Assembly: GCA_028751075.1 (NCBI GenBank)
Contig: JAQZDA010000020.1
Location: forward strand, 1-35,975
From: Euryarchaeota archaeon Ods02
GTDB lineage: Archaea; Halobacteriota; Halobacteria; Halobacteriales; Halorutilaceae
DNA: 35,975 nucleotides
Direction: 5' to 3'
Positions 14,496 through 22,926 of this stretch are shown piece by piece. Positions within the stretch are counted from its first letter, which is position 1. Every line of letters starts with the position of its first letter. The notes under the pieces were generated by a model. The model was given only the letters and a program-made list of their open reading frames with translations, did no database searches and was not told the origin of the DNA. The translations under genes and the position numbers were made by a program.

Positions 14496-16511
14496 ATGAC
14501 CTCAGAGAAGATACTCGGCATCGACCTGGGTACGACGAACAGCGCGATGGCCGTCATGGAGGGCGGCGACCCCGAGATCATCGAGAACACCGAAGGCGAC
14601 CGCACCACTCCCTCCGTCGTCGCTTTCACCGACGACGGCGAACGCCTGGTTGGGAAGACCGCGAAGAACCAGGCGGTGCAGAACCCCGACCGCACCATCC
14701 AGTCGATAAAACGCCATATGGGCGAGGAGTACGAGGTATCCATCGACGACGACAGCTACACCCCCGAGCAGATATCCGCGTATATACTCCAGAAGATGAA
14801 GCAGGACGCCGAGGAGTATCTCGGCGACGACGTAGAACGCGCCGTCATCACGGTGCCCGCTTACTTCAGCGACGCCCAGCGTCAGGCGACGAAGGACGCC
14901 GGCCGCATCGCGGGCCTGGAGGTCGAACGCATCGTCAACGAACCCACCGCAGCCGCTATGGCGTACGGCCTCGACGACGAATCCGACCAGACCGTGCTCG
15001 TCTACGACCTCGGCGGAGGAACCTTCGACGTCAGCGTGCTAGACCTCGGCGGAGGAGTCTACGAGGTCGTCGCCACCAGCGGAGACAACGAGCTCGGCGG
15101 CGACGACTGGGACGAAGCCATCATCAACCATCTCGCCGACGAGTTCCAGGATGAACACGGCATCGACCTCCGCGAAGACAGGATGGCGCTCCAGCGGCTG
15201 AAGGACGCCGCGGAGGAGGCGAAGAAGGAGCTAAGCAACCGGAAGGAAGCCAGCGTCAACCTCCAGTTCATCGCCAGCGACGACAGCGGACCCCTGCATC
15301 TCGACACCAGCGTCACCCGTGCGACGTTCGAGGACCTGACACGCGACCTCGTCGACAGGACGATGGAGCCCGTCGAACAGGCGCTGGAAGACGCCGACGC
15401 CGCCGCGGACGACGTAGACGAGGTCATCCTCGTCGGCGGCAGCACCCGGATGCCGATGATACGTGAAGCCATCGAGGAACGACTGGGTCAGGAGCCCCGA
15501 CGCGACGTCAACCCCGACGAAGCCGTCGCGCTCGGCGCGGCGATACAGGGCGGCGTCCTCAGCGGCGAGGTCGACGACCTCGTACTGCTCGACGTCACCC
15601 CGCTTTCCCTCGGCATCGAGACCAAGGGCGGGGTGTTTACCCGTCTCATCGACCGGAACACCACGATCCCGACGGACGCGTCGCAGGTGTTCACCACCGC
15701 CGTCGACAACCAGACCAGCGTAGAAGTAAGGGTGTTCCAGGGCGAACGCGAGATAGCGGAGGAGAACGAGCTGCTAGACGAGTTCATGCTCACCGGCATC
15801 CCGCCCGCTCCGGCGGGCACGCCGCAGATCGAGGTCACGTTCAGCATCGACGAGAACGGCATCGTGCAGGTGGAGGCGGAGGATCAGGGCAGCGGCGAGA
15901 GTGAGAGCGTCACCATCGAAGGCGGCACCGGCTTGAGCGACGACGAGATAGAGGAGATGGTCGACGAAGCCGAGGAGCACGCGGAGGAGGACCGCCGTCG
16001 GCGGGAGCGCATCGAAGCCCGTAACGCCGCCGAAGGAGCGGTGAACCGCGCCGAACGCATGATAGAGGAGAACGAGGAGGACGTCAGCGACGACACCGTG
16101 GACGCGGTCGAGGAAGCGGTCGAATCGGTGGAGGACGTGCTCGACGACGAGGACGCCGAGGTCGAGGAGATAGAGAGCGCGACGGAGGAGCTAGAGGAAG
16201 CTGTGCAGGAGATTGGTAAGGAGGTCTACGCCGACGCAGAAGGCGCGGCCGGAGCCGGTGCAGGTGCCGCGGGCGCCGGCGCTGGAGCGGCCGGCGGCGC
16301 AGGCGGAGTGGGGGCCGGCGCCGGCCCGGGTCCCGGAGGCATGGGTGCTGGAGCCCCCGGGGGAGCCGGCGCTGGTCAGGGCGCAGCCGGAGCGGGTGGC
16401 GGTGACTTCGACTTCAGCGGAGGTGAAGCCTCGGACGTCGACTTCGACGACGAAGCTGAGGGAGATGAAGGCGACGGGGAAGCCAGGGAAGAAGGCGACG
16501 AGGAGGAGTAA
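14496..16511 (+). CDS. dnaK: chaperone DnaK (Hsp70)
   Basis: A 671-residue Hsp70. The N-terminal ATPase domain opens with [12 protein letters not shown] (phosphate 1), then [37 protein letters not shown] (phosphate 2) and VGGSTRMP (adenosine loop). The substrate-binding domain starts around [14 protein letters not shown]. The helical lid is rich in Glu. After the lid come about 55 residues of Gly/Ala-rich repeat ([21 protein letters not shown]) and a tail of Asp/Glu ending EEGDEEE. The long low-complexity linker is a halophile-style version of the flexible C terminus. It lies between grpE and dnaJ with a probable own promoter. Confidence 0.97.
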   Translation: MTSEKILGIDLGTTNSAMAVMEGGDPEIIENTEGDRTTPSVVAFTDDGERLVGKTAKNQAVQNPDRTIQSIKRHMGEEYEVSIDDDSYTPEQISAYILQKMKQDAEEYLGDDVERAVITVPAYFSDAQRQATKDAGRIAGLEVERIVNEPTAAAMAYGLDDESDQTVLVYDLGGGTFDVSVLDLGGGVYEVVATSGDNELGGDDWDEAIINHLADEFQDEHGIDLREDRMALQRLKDAAEEAKKELSNRKEASVNLQFIASDDSGPLHLDTSVTRATFEDLTRDLVDRTMEPVEQALEDADAAADDVDEVILVGGSTRMPMIREAIEERLGQEPRRDVNPDEAVALGAAIQGGVLSGEVDDLVLLDVTPLSLGIETKGGVFTRLIDRNTTIPTDASQVFTTAVDNQTSVEVRVFQGEREIAEENELLDEFMLTGIPPAPAGTPQIEVTFSIDENGIVQVEAEDQGSGESESVTIEGGTGLSDDEIEEMVDEAEEHAEEDRRRRERIEARNAAEGAVNRAERMIEENEEDVSDDTVDAVEEAVESVEDVLDDEDAEVEEIESATEELEEAVQEIGKEVYADAEGAAGAGAGAAGAGAGAAGGAGGVGAGAGPGPGGMGAGAPGGAGAGQGAAGAGGGDFDFSGGEASDVDFDDEAEGDEGDGEAREEGDEEE

Positions 16512-16520
16512 CCCGGCGGT

Positions 16521-17642
16521 ATGGCTCGGGACTACTACGACGCCCTCGGTGTCTCACGCGACGCCGGCCAGGAGGAGATCAAGGAGGCGTACCGCGAGAA
16601 AGCCCGCGAGCTGCATCCCGACGCCAGCGACCGCGACGACGCCGAAGAACGTTTCAAAGAGGTGCAGAAGGCCTACGACGTCCTAGGCGACGAGGAGAAA
16701 CGCGAGGCCTACGACCAGATGGGGCATCAGCGGTTCCAAGAGGCGGAGAAACAGGGCTTCGACCCAGGAGAACAGGGTGGTGCAGCCGGCGGCGTCGGCG
16801 GAGGAGGCTTTCCAGGTGGTGCGGCCGGTGGCTTCGACCTCGGCGACCTGTTCGGCGACCTGTTCGACATGGGCGGCCGCGGCAGAGGCGGCACACAGCG
16901 GAAGCGAGTGTCGCTGTCTCTAGAGGAGGTGTACAGCGGCGCAACCCGCGAGGTCACCGTTGAAGGCGACGTCGACTGCCCGGACTGCGACGGCGTAGGA
17001 GCCGACAGCCGCGACGACGTCACCCGATGTCCAGGGTGTGACGGCGCCGGCCAGGTCCGGCAGCGGCAGCGGACTCCGTTCGGCGAGACCACCACTGTGA
17101 CAGCGTGCCCACGATGCGACGGCACCGGCCGACGGGTCGAGGACCCCTGCAGCCGATGTCGCGGCGAAGGCAAGGTCACGGACTCCGTCTCCCGGAGGGT
17201 GGAGATACCCGCGGGCGTCGAGGACGGCACCGCGTTGCAGGCGGAGATAGGTGGGCAGGAGGTACTGATAGAGATCCAGGTCGAGGACCACGAGGTCTTC
17301 GAACGCGACGACAGCGACCTCCATCTACGTCGACCGGTGACGTTCCCGCAGGCGGTGTTCGGCGACAACGTCCGCGTGCAGACCATCGACGGCGAAGCCG
17401 ACGTCGAGGTGCCGGCGGGCAGCCAGAGCGGTGAGAAGCTCAGGATGCGGGGTAAAGGCCTCCCGCGATTGAGGGGTGGAGGCCGCGGAGACCAGTACGT
17501 ACATCTACAGGTCGCCGTCCCCGACCCCGACAACCTCTCGAGTGAGGAACGAGAGGCGTTGAAGGAGTTCGCCGAAGCCGGCGGCCGCGAGATAGAGGAC
17601 GACGGCCTTTTCGACCGGCTGAAACGCGGAGTTTTCAACTGA
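16521..17642 (+). CDS. dnaJ: chaperone DnaJ (Hsp40)
   Basis: A 373-residue type I J-protein that stimulates the DnaK ATPase and delivers clients. The J domain carries HPD at residues 32-34 (ARELHPDAS). A Gly/Phe-rich segment covers 80-115 (GGGGFPGGAAGGFDLGDLF). Four CxxCxGxG zinc-finger repeats follow at C153/C156, C170/C173, C196/C199 and C210/C213, all intact. The C-terminal client-binding and dimerisation domains include VEIPAGVEDGT and LRMRGKGLPRL. It starts 9 bp after the dnaK stop and is co-transcribed. Confidence 0.97.
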   Translation: MARDYYDALGVSRDAGQEEIKEAYREKARELHPDASDRDDAEERFKEVQKAYDVLGDEEKREAYDQMGHQRFQEAEKQGFDPGEQGGAAGGVGGGGFPGGAAGGFDLGDLFGDLFDMGGRGRGGTQRKRVSLSLEEVYSGATREVTVEGDVDCPDCDGVGADSRDDVTRCPGCDGAGQVRQRQRTPFGETTTVTACPRCDGTGRRVEDPCSRCRGEGKVTDSVSRRVEIPAGVEDGTALQAEIGGQEVLIEIQVEDHEVFERDDSDLHLRRPVTFPQAVFGDNVRVQTIDGEADVEVPAGSQSGEKLRMRGKGLPRLRGGGRGDQYVHLQVAVPDPDNLSSEEREALKEFAEAGGREIEDDGLFDRLKRGVFN

Positions 17643-17676
17643 ACCCGAGGCTACGTATGAGCCGGTTCGACTTTTC

Positions 17677-18534
17677 TCAGAATACCTGAGGTAATGCGAA
17701 AGCCAGGAGCGCCGCCGCCATAGCAGCCTTCAACGTTCGTTGGCCGCGGCCTGGGCTGCTGACGCTGACGGCGACGCCGTACAATGCGACGACGGAGGCG
17801 ACCGTGACGGCGGCGAGGTAGATGCCATCGAACCCCTGGAACAGGTACGGCAGCGGTGCGAGGCCGACGCCGACGCCGACGCTTCCGGCGGCTAACGCGA
17901 GCGCGTACTTCCTCCCCCATGCGATGGGCACCGTCCGCGCCCCCATCTCGCGGTCGCCTTCCACGTCCTCGAGGTCCTTCACCACCTCGCGTCCAAGGGT
18001 GACGAGCGCCGCTATACCGAACAGGACGACGGTGTCCCAGGCGTTATCGACGGCGGCGCCGCCGAACAGGAAAGCGCTGCCGGCGAGGAACGCTACGGCG
18101 GCGTTCCCGACGAAGGGCAGGCGTTTGAGGTGGCTGCTGTAGACGACGAGCAGTACGAGGTTGACGACTCCGATAGCTACCGCTAGCGGAGGGAGCAGAG
18201 CGACGGTGGCGGCGAGGGCTACCGCGAACAACGCCGCCGCCAGCGCTGCAGCGTCCCGGCGGTGGATGCGGCCGCTGGGTATCGGTCGGTCGGGGCGGTT
18301 GACGGCGTCGATGTCGGCGTCGTAGTAATCGTTGACGCTGTTTCCCGCGGCGGTGCCTAACGCGGTCACCACGGCTGCGACGACAGCGGGTTCGGTGTGC
18401 CAGCCGGCTACGAACGCGCCGACTGCGGTGGCGACGCCGGCGAGGACGGAGTTAGCGGGTCTCGTGACCTCCGCCAGACCCTTCCCTCTCTCGGCGGCGT
18501 CACGCGTCTCTGCTTCCACGTTTCGGGGGTTCAC
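17677..18534 (-). CDS. digeranylgeranylglyceryl phosphate synthase (UbiA family)
   Basis: A 285-residue polytopic prenyltransferase. It most likely adds the second geranylgeranyl chain to geranylgeranylglyceryl phosphate in archaeal membrane-lipid synthesis. The two Asp-rich motifs are NDYYDADID (68-76), continuing as AVNRPDRPIPSGR, and KDLEDVEGDRE (186-196) before MGARTVP, both typical of the archaeal DGGGP synthase branch. About eight to nine hydrophobic helices are visible. Other UbiA enzymes (menaquinone or heme prenylation) are less likely given the NRPDRPIPSG block. It is divergent from ilvE across a 67-bp promoter region. Confidence 0.87.
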   Translation of the reverse strand: MNPRNVEAETRDAAERGKGLAEVTRPANSVLAGVATAVGAFVAGWHTEPAVVAAVVTALGTAAGNSVNDYYDADIDAVNRPDRPIPSGRIHRRDAAALAAALFAVALAATVALLPPLAVAIGVVNLVLLVVYSSHLKRLPFVGNAAVAFLAGSAFLFGGAAVDNAWDTVVLFGIAALVTLGREVVKDLEDVEGDREMGARTVPIAWGRKYALALAAGSVGVGVGLAPLPYLFQGFDGIYLAAVTVASVVALYGVAVSVSSPGRGQRTLKAAMAAALLAFALPQVF

Positions 18535-18568
18535 GCGGCCGGCAATATATCCTTGGGAATTACATCAA

Positions 18569-18578
18569 CGTTATAACG
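18569..18578. promoter_or_regulatory. palindromic TATA box shared by ilvE and the prenyltransferase gene
   Basis: CGTTATAACG is a perfect 10-bp palindrome, 24-33 nt upstream of the ilvE ATG (18602) and 35-44 nt upstream of the ATG of the divergent lipid gene (18534). It could serve transcription in both directions. Confidence 0.5.
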
Positions 18579-18601
18579 CCAGCCGTCGAGTTACTGGTTA
18601 A

Positions 18602-19531
18602 ATGTCGCTAGATGAACTGGACGTAGACAAGATATGGATGGACGGTGAACTGGTGGACTGGGACGACGCCCAGATACACGTATTGAGCCATGTCGTCCAC
18701 TACGGCAGCGGGGTGTTCGAAGGCGTCCGATGTTACGACACCGTCGACGGCCCCGCGGTGTTCCGGCATCGCGACCACACGGAGAGACTGGCGAACAGCG
18801 CTAAGACCATGGGAATCGAGATGGAGTACTCGGTGGACGAGATAATGGAGGCGACACGGGAGCTCATCCGTGAGAACGACCTCGAGAGCTGCTACATCCG
18901 ACCCATCGTCTACTACGGATACGACAAGCTCGGCCTGAACCCCGAGGGATGCCCCGTCAGGACGGCTATCGCGGTGTGGCCGTGGGGTGCGTACCTCGGC
19001 GAGGAAGCCATCACCGAGGGCGTTGACACCATGGTGTCGAGCTGGCGGAAACACCACAGCAGCCAGATTCCGACGACGGCGAAGATCACTGGGGCGTACG
19101 TGAACTCCATCATGGCGTCGCTGGAGGCGAAGGGCAACGGCTACACGGAAGCCATCCTATTGGACAAGGACGGCAGCGTCAGCGAGGGACCGGGGGAGAA
19201 CATCTTCCTCGTCGACGACGACGACACGATCTACACGACTCCCATCGACAGCAGCATCCTCGACGGTGTCACCCGTCGGTCTGCGATAGCTATCGCGGAG
19301 GATCTCGGGTACGACGTCGTGGAGAAACGCATCAGCCGGAGCGAGCTGTACACCGCGGACGAGCTGTTCTTCACCGGTACGGCGGCTGAAGTCACTCCCA
19401 TCCGGTCGGTCGACGACCGCGTGATAGGTGACGGTGGCCGCGGCCCCGTCACCGAGGATGTTCAGCAGACTTTCTTCGAGGTCGTGAACGGCGAACGCGA
19501 GGAGTACCACCACTGGCTTGACTACCTGTAG
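18602..19531 (+). CDS. ilvE: branched-chain amino acid aminotransferase
   Basis: A 309-residue fold-type IV PLP aminotransferase catalysing the last step of leucine, isoleucine and valine synthesis. The Schiff-base lysine is Lys161 in IPTTAKITGAYVNS. Other marks are VVHYGSGVFEGVRCY at 31-45, RPIVYYGYD at 100-108, SEGPGENIFLV for cofactor phosphate binding, and FFTGTAAEVTPI near the C terminus. These favour IlvE over D-amino acid aminotransferase or 4-amino-4-deoxychorismate lyase. The ATG at 18602 is 24 nt after a palindromic TATA box. It appears to be monocistronic. Confidence 0.94.
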   Translation: MSLDELDVDKIWMDGELVDWDDAQIHVLSHVVHYGSGVFEGVRCYDTVDGPAVFRHRDHTERLANSAKTMGIEMEYSVDEIMEATRELIRENDLESCYIRPIVYYGYDKLGLNPEGCPVRTAIAVWPWGAYLGEEAITEGVDTMVSSWRKHHSSQIPTTAKITGAYVNSIMASLEAKGNGYTEAILLDKDGSVSEGPGENIFLVDDDDTIYTTPIDSSILDGVTRRSAIAIAEDLGYDVVEKRISRSELYTADELFFTGTAAEVTPIRSVDDRVIGDGGRGPVTEDVQQTFFEVVNGEREEYHHWLDYL

Positions 19532-19557
19532 ACACCGTTGCCGACGCAGCCCGGTGT

Positions 19558-19926
19558 TCAGAGGAAGTCGCGCGCCGTCTCCATCACCGTCGGTATCTCT
19601 TCTTCGTACGGCCCTGTTCCGACGAACAACGCCTCCATGTCGCTCCACGCCAGCACGTTGACCCCTCCTTCGAAAGCCCGCACCGTGAACTCTAGCTCTC
19701 CGAGAGGCTGGAACAGGTCCTCCTGTTTCTCCTCCGCTATCCGCTCCAGAAGGACGTCTCTGAATATCTCGTCACGGGTTCCTTCGTCGTACAGCTCCGC
19801 TATATCGTCTCTCATGTACACTACTTCGTACTCCTGTCTGTCGGAGTCTCCCACGGCGACGGTTCTCAGCCCCTCTATCTCCTGCTGAAGCTGTTCAGCT
19901 GCGTCTTCTGCCCCAGCGATATCCAT
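19558..19926 (-). CDS. small acidic haloarchaeal protein, function unknown
   Basis: A 122-residue protein without membrane segments. It opens with a helical Glu-rich stretch (AEDAAEQLQQEIEGL), followed by alternating strands and helices (EVVYMRDDIAELYDEGTRDE, FQPLGELEFTVRAFEGGVNV, WSDMEALFVGTG). I do not recognise a catalytic motif. The pattern is like small haloarchaeal proteins of the DUF7522 type, but I am not certain of that family. It follows flpA by 26 bp; the flpA stop lies in ATTTAAGC, a possible TATA element. It may be read both from the nop5-flpA operon and from its own promoter. Confidence 0.6.
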   Translation of the reverse strand: MDIAGAEDAAEQLQQEIEGLRTVAVGDSDRQEYEVVYMRDDIAELYDEGTRDEIFRDVLLERIAEEKQEDLFQPLGELEFTVRAFEGGVNVLAWSDMEALFVGTGPYEEEIPTVMETARDFL

Positions 19927-19952
19927 GTCTGAGGGTTTCGACGGGCTACTGC

Positions 19953-20561
19953 TTAAATCTTGGTCGCGGTGACGACGGCGTGGTCGTCGTAGAAGGGAGC
20001 GAGGTCGACTATCCCTTCGACGGTGTAATTCTCTCCGAGTTCTTCCTCGACGTCGTCGTAGACGTCCTCTGGCTCCGCGGTGACGTCCTCGCTCCTTGCT
20101 TTCACCGTGATCCACGCCGTGCTTCCGGACCGGAGGTATTCGGCGTTCGCGTTCGCGACATCGGCCTGTCCACGGGTCGCGACGTCCTGGTACAGGAAGT
20201 CGACCTTCTCGACGTACGACCGGTATATCTCGGGCTTGCGTGCGTCTTCGACGACGGGGAACAGACGCTGACGGGTCTCCGCGACCTCCACCAGCCGCCG
20301 CGCCGGCGACCGTGCGAACTCGACTGCGTACACTGCTTCCGCGGTGTCGGCGACGTAGGATGGTCCCGTGCCTGCGCCGCCGCCGAGGTACAGGACCTTC
20401 CGCCAGCCAGGAAAACCCTCTTTCACCAGGGCGGCGGCGAGCTTGCTGCGGCGGGGATGCCAGACGCGGCGGCCGTCGACGACTGGTTCGTCGGCGGCGG
20501 CTTCGCCGGACGTCGTCGGAACCTCGACGCCGTCGAAGTCCCGCCACTCTATGTCGGTCAT
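19953..20561 (-). CDS. flpA: fibrillarin-like rRNA/tRNA 2'-O-methyltransferase
   Basis: A 202-residue catalytic subunit of the C/D-box sRNP, which methylates ribose 2'-OH groups of rRNA and tRNA under sRNA guidance. Visible blocks are VWHPRRSKLAAALVKE, the SAM-binding KVLYLGGGAGTGPSYVAD, VYAVEFARSPARRLVEVA, VDFLYQDVATRGQADV and AWITVKARSED with its catalytic-tetrad Lys. The ATG at 20561 (MTDIEWRDFDG) matches the family N terminus and sits next to a GGACGGAGG Shine-Dalgarno-like run. A GTG at 20627 in the same frame would add 22 residues. It follows nop5, its partner, separated by a micro-ORF. Confidence 0.9.
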   Translation of the reverse strand: MTDIEWRDFDGVEVPTTSGEAAADEPVVDGRRVWHPRRSKLAAALVKEGFPGWRKVLYLGGGAGTGPSYVADTAEAVYAVEFARSPARRLVEVAETRQRLFPVVEDARKPEIYRSYVEKVDFLYQDVATRGQADVANANAEYLRSGSTAWITVKARSEDVTAEPEDVYDDVEEELGENYTVEGIVDLAPFYDDHAVVTATKI

Positions 20562-20617
20562 CCTCCGTCCCCCTGTATCTCTGCCTCGTACTTTTTCGTC
20601 TGCGTCGTCCAGGTCAT
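20558..20617 (-). CDS. candidate 19-codon micro-ORF bridging nop5 and flpA
   Basis: On the reverse strand an ATG overlaps the nop5 stop as ATGA (20617-20614). The frame then encodes MTWTTQTKKYEAEIQGDGG, and its TGA overlaps the flpA ATG as ATGA (20561-20558). It fills the whole 52-bp gap. The peptide has no recognisable motif, so its value may be in keeping ribosomes moving from nop5 to flpA. The alternative explanation is that flpA starts earlier at GTG 20627. Confidence 0.45.
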   Translation of the reverse strand: MTWTTQTKKYEAEIQGDGG

Positions 20618-21369
20618 CCGCCTTCACCCCGGCTCTGTATCTCCTGTATCTTCATGTCGAGCTCCTCCTTCAGTTCGGGTCGGAGGTCGCCGCTGTATCT
20701 GTCGACCCTCGCCGCTATCGAGAGCTTGCCTGCGAGGCAGCGGGCGGCGCTGCCGCGGTGCTCCGGCGTTGTCTCGTGGACGTAGGGATGGAGGTAGATC
20801 AAGCCGTGTTTCGGCGGCGGTGTACCGTCCTGGAGGTGGCGGAACAGTGCGTCTTCCGCGCCCAGCACCTGCAGGGTGCCGCTCGGCATCTTCGCGAGGC
20901 TGTCGAGGCCTCCGGCTTCAGCGATCAACCGCGCCGCCAGCAACGGCCCCGCAATCTTCGAGAGGTTGGGGGCGACGTCTCTGACCTCCCGCTCCACCCG
21001 TTCCCGTAGCTCCTCCCTAGCGTCTTCCACGGCGTCGACGACGTCCTCCGCCTCGGCGACGGGTTCGCTGTCCCCCCGCCAGTCTTCGACGCGCTGCCGG
21101 AGCCGTCCGCCTGCGTCATCTAGCTCGTCCAGCGTCCTCACGGCGTGCACCACCGCGCTGTCCTCGGGTTCGAGCTCCTCGATACGTCTGCGAGCGTGCT
21201 CAAGCGTAGCTTCGTGCAGCCTGTTGTAGTAGTGTTCTTCGTCGGTGAAGACGCCGGACTCCACGGCGAGTGAGGGTAGGTCGGCGGCTTCCTCCGGAGC
21301 TTCGTTCCGCAAACCTTCCACTGCGTCTTCGACGTCTTCGACCCCGCCTTCGAACCAGTAGGCCGTCAT
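20614..21369 (-). CDS. C/D-box sRNP scaffold protein Nop5
   Basis: A 251-residue Nop5/Nop56/58 protein that bridges fibrillarin and L7Ae on C/D guide RNAs. The N-terminal half binds fibrillarin. The middle (LRQRVEDWRGD to VREVRDVAPNLSKIAGPLLAARLI) contains the coiled coil and the start of the NOP domain. LQVLGAEDALFRHLQDGTPP and KHGLIYLHPYVHETTPEHRG are the diagnostic NOP-domain core that contacts RNA and L7Ae. The ATG overlaps the upstream phosphohexomutase stop (ATGA). It ends GGA TGA, creating an ATGA that opens the micro-ORF leading to flpA. Confidence 0.94.
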   Translation of the reverse strand: MTAYWFEGGVEDVEDAVEGLRNEAPEEAADLPSLAVESGVFTDEEHYYNRLHEATLEHARRRIEELEPEDSAVVHAVRTLDELDDAGGRLRQRVEDWRGDSEPVAEAEDVVDAVEDAREELRERVEREVRDVAPNLSKIAGPLLAARLIAEAGGLDSLAKMPSGTLQVLGAEDALFRHLQDGTPPPKHGLIYLHPYVHETTPEHRGSAARCLAGKLSIAARVDRYSGDLRPELKEELDMKIQEIQSRGEGG

Positions 21370-22646
21370 CCCTCCACCTCGTTGACGGCTTCCTCGACTG
21401 TGGCATACGCGACCTCCAGTAAATCTTCGGCTCTCTCGCTGCTCTCCGCCTCGGCGGTCACGCGGACGAGGGGTTCGGTGCCGCTGGCTCGGACTAGGAA
21501 CCAGCCGTCTTCGACTTCGACGCGGACGCCGTCGACGGTGGTGAGGTCGCCGTATCTCTTGGTCAACCGGTCTTCCACGTTTTCCATGACGGTGTCTTTC
21601 TCCGGGGCTCCGATGGAGTCCCGTAACGTGACGTACTCCGGCAGGTCTTCGAGGTAGCTTTCGAGGCCTCGGTCTGCCATCTCCGCTAGCTTGGCGGCGG
21701 CGAGCACTCCGTCGGGACAGAGGGTGGATTCGGGGAATATCCAGGTGTTGCTGGGTTCACCGCCAAACACTCCGCCGCTCTCCTTGAGCTCTCGGGCTAC
21801 TGCGACGTCACCTACCTCGGTTCGGGTGACCTCGGCGACTTCGTCGACGACCTGACTGGTGTTGACCGGTGTCACCACGTGGCTGGCGTCCTCGTGCCGG
21901 GCGAACGCAGCGAGCAGGCGGTCGGGTTCCACGTACTCTCCACTGGAGTCGACGGCGGCGGCCCTGTCTCCGTCTCCGTCGTGTGCGACGCCTACGTCTG
22001 CGTCGTACGCCTGCACCGCCTGCTTCAACGTCGTGAGGTGTTCGTCGACGGGTTCGGGTTCGCGGTTCTGGAATCTGCCGTCGAACCTGCAGTTCACGGT
22101 GTAGACGCTGCAGCCCATGGCTGAGAGCACCCGGGGGGTTATCTCGCTGGCTGCGCCGCCGGCGCCGTCGACGACCACGGAGATGTCGCAGTCTTCGACT
22201 GCTTCAAGGACTGCGTCGAGGTGGGATTCGTCTGCGTCGGTTCTCTCCTGGCTGTTTCCGAACTCCTCCGGCGACGTCAACGGGGGGTCCTCGACGTGGT
22301 CTTCCACGGTCTTTCTCTGGGTTTCGTCGAAGGATGTGCCATCGCTGTTGAAGAGCTTGAACCCGTTGTACTCCGCGGGGTTGTGGCTGGCGGTGATGAC
22401 CAACGCTGTGTCTTCCGCGTATCTCGCCGCTGTCGGCGTCGTGGTGACGCCGAGCCGCTGGACGTCGGCGCCCACCTGTCTCGCGCCCGCGGCGGCGCCG
22501 TCGGCGAGCGCTTCCCCGGTGACGCGGGGGTCTCTCGCCACGGTCACGGTGTTGGCTTCGGCTCCTGCTGCGGCGCCGATAGATAGAGCGAGTTCCGGGG
22601 TGATGGATTCCCCGACCACCCCTCGGACGCCGCTGGTTCCGAACAT
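21366..22646 (-). CDS. glmM: phosphoglucosamine mutase/phosphohexomutase
   Basis: A 426-residue alpha-D-phosphohexomutase. The N terminus MFGTSGVRGVVGESI is the family signature. The phosphoserine is Ser87 in VITASHNPAEYNG. The metal loop is DGDGDR, the sugar-binding loop GGEPSNTW (family form GGExSGH/N), and the phosphate loop RASGTEPLVRV. The family covers phosphoglucosamine, phosphomannose and phosphoglucose mutases; GlmM is the best guess for an archaeon but not certain. I start at the ATG of MFGTSG; an in-frame ATG at 22685 would add 13 residues. It overlaps nop5 by ATGA. Confidence 0.85.
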   Translation of the reverse strand: MFGTSGVRGVVGESITPELALSIGAAAGAEANTVTVARDPRVTGEALADGAAAGARQVGADVQRLGVTTTPTAARYAEDTALVITASHNPAEYNGFKLFNSDGTSFDETQRKTVEDHVEDPPLTSPEEFGNSQERTDADESHLDAVLEAVEDCDISVVVDGAGGAASEITPRVLSAMGCSVYTVNCRFDGRFQNREPEPVDEHLTTLKQAVQAYDADVGVAHDGDGDRAAAVDSSGEYVEPDRLLAAFARHEDASHVVTPVNTSQVVDEVAEVTRTEVGDVAVARELKESGGVFGGEPSNTWIFPESTLCPDGVLAAAKLAEMADRGLESYLEDLPEYVTLRDSIGAPEKDTVMENVEDRLTKRYGDLTTVDGVRVEVEDGWFLVRASGTEPLVRVTAEAESSERAEDLLEVAYATVEEAVNEVEG

Positions 22647-22726
22647 AGGGTGGGCTACGTCTACCGTGTACTTGTGAGTTTGCAAAGAGAAAGAAAGATG
22701 CGTCGTCGTGTTCTACCGAGGGGTGA

Positions 22727-22802
22727 GGGCCGGTAGCTTAGTCCGGCTTAAAGCCTCGGGCTTTTAACCCGATGACCGGGGGTTCAAATCCCCCCCGGCC
22801 CG
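22727..22802 (+). tRNA. tRNA-Lys (TTT)
   Basis: A complete 76-nt cloverleaf. Acceptor stem is GGGCCGG (22727-22733) with CCGGCCC (22795-22801) and discriminator G at 22802; CCA is not encoded. The anticodon stem is TCGGG/CCCGA around loop CTTTTAA (22761-22767), giving anticodon TTT at 22763-22765. The T arm is GGGGG-TTCAAAT-CCCCC. No intron. It lies divergent from the phosphohexomutase gene. Confidence 0.96.
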
Positions 22803-22926
22803 CTACAACCAAACGATATACGGGAGAGCTACTGCGAACCGAGGGGGATTCGAACGATGGAGAGCATTGAGCCATCGAACTGACACGGGTTCGAATATCT
22901 CTGGTTCTGGCGCTACCCGGGCAACT

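Noticed and set aside
15960..16511. Low-complexity Gly/Ala repeat in dnaK as a frameshift or insertion
   Set aside because: The frame stays open, and Gly/Ala-rich linkers with acidic tails are usual at the C terminus of halophile DnaK.
22838..22862. A possible second tRNA gene on the reverse strand after tRNA-Lys
   Set aside because: The T-loop-like GTTCGAAT is not flanked by a pairing T stem and no acceptor or anticodon stem can be formed.
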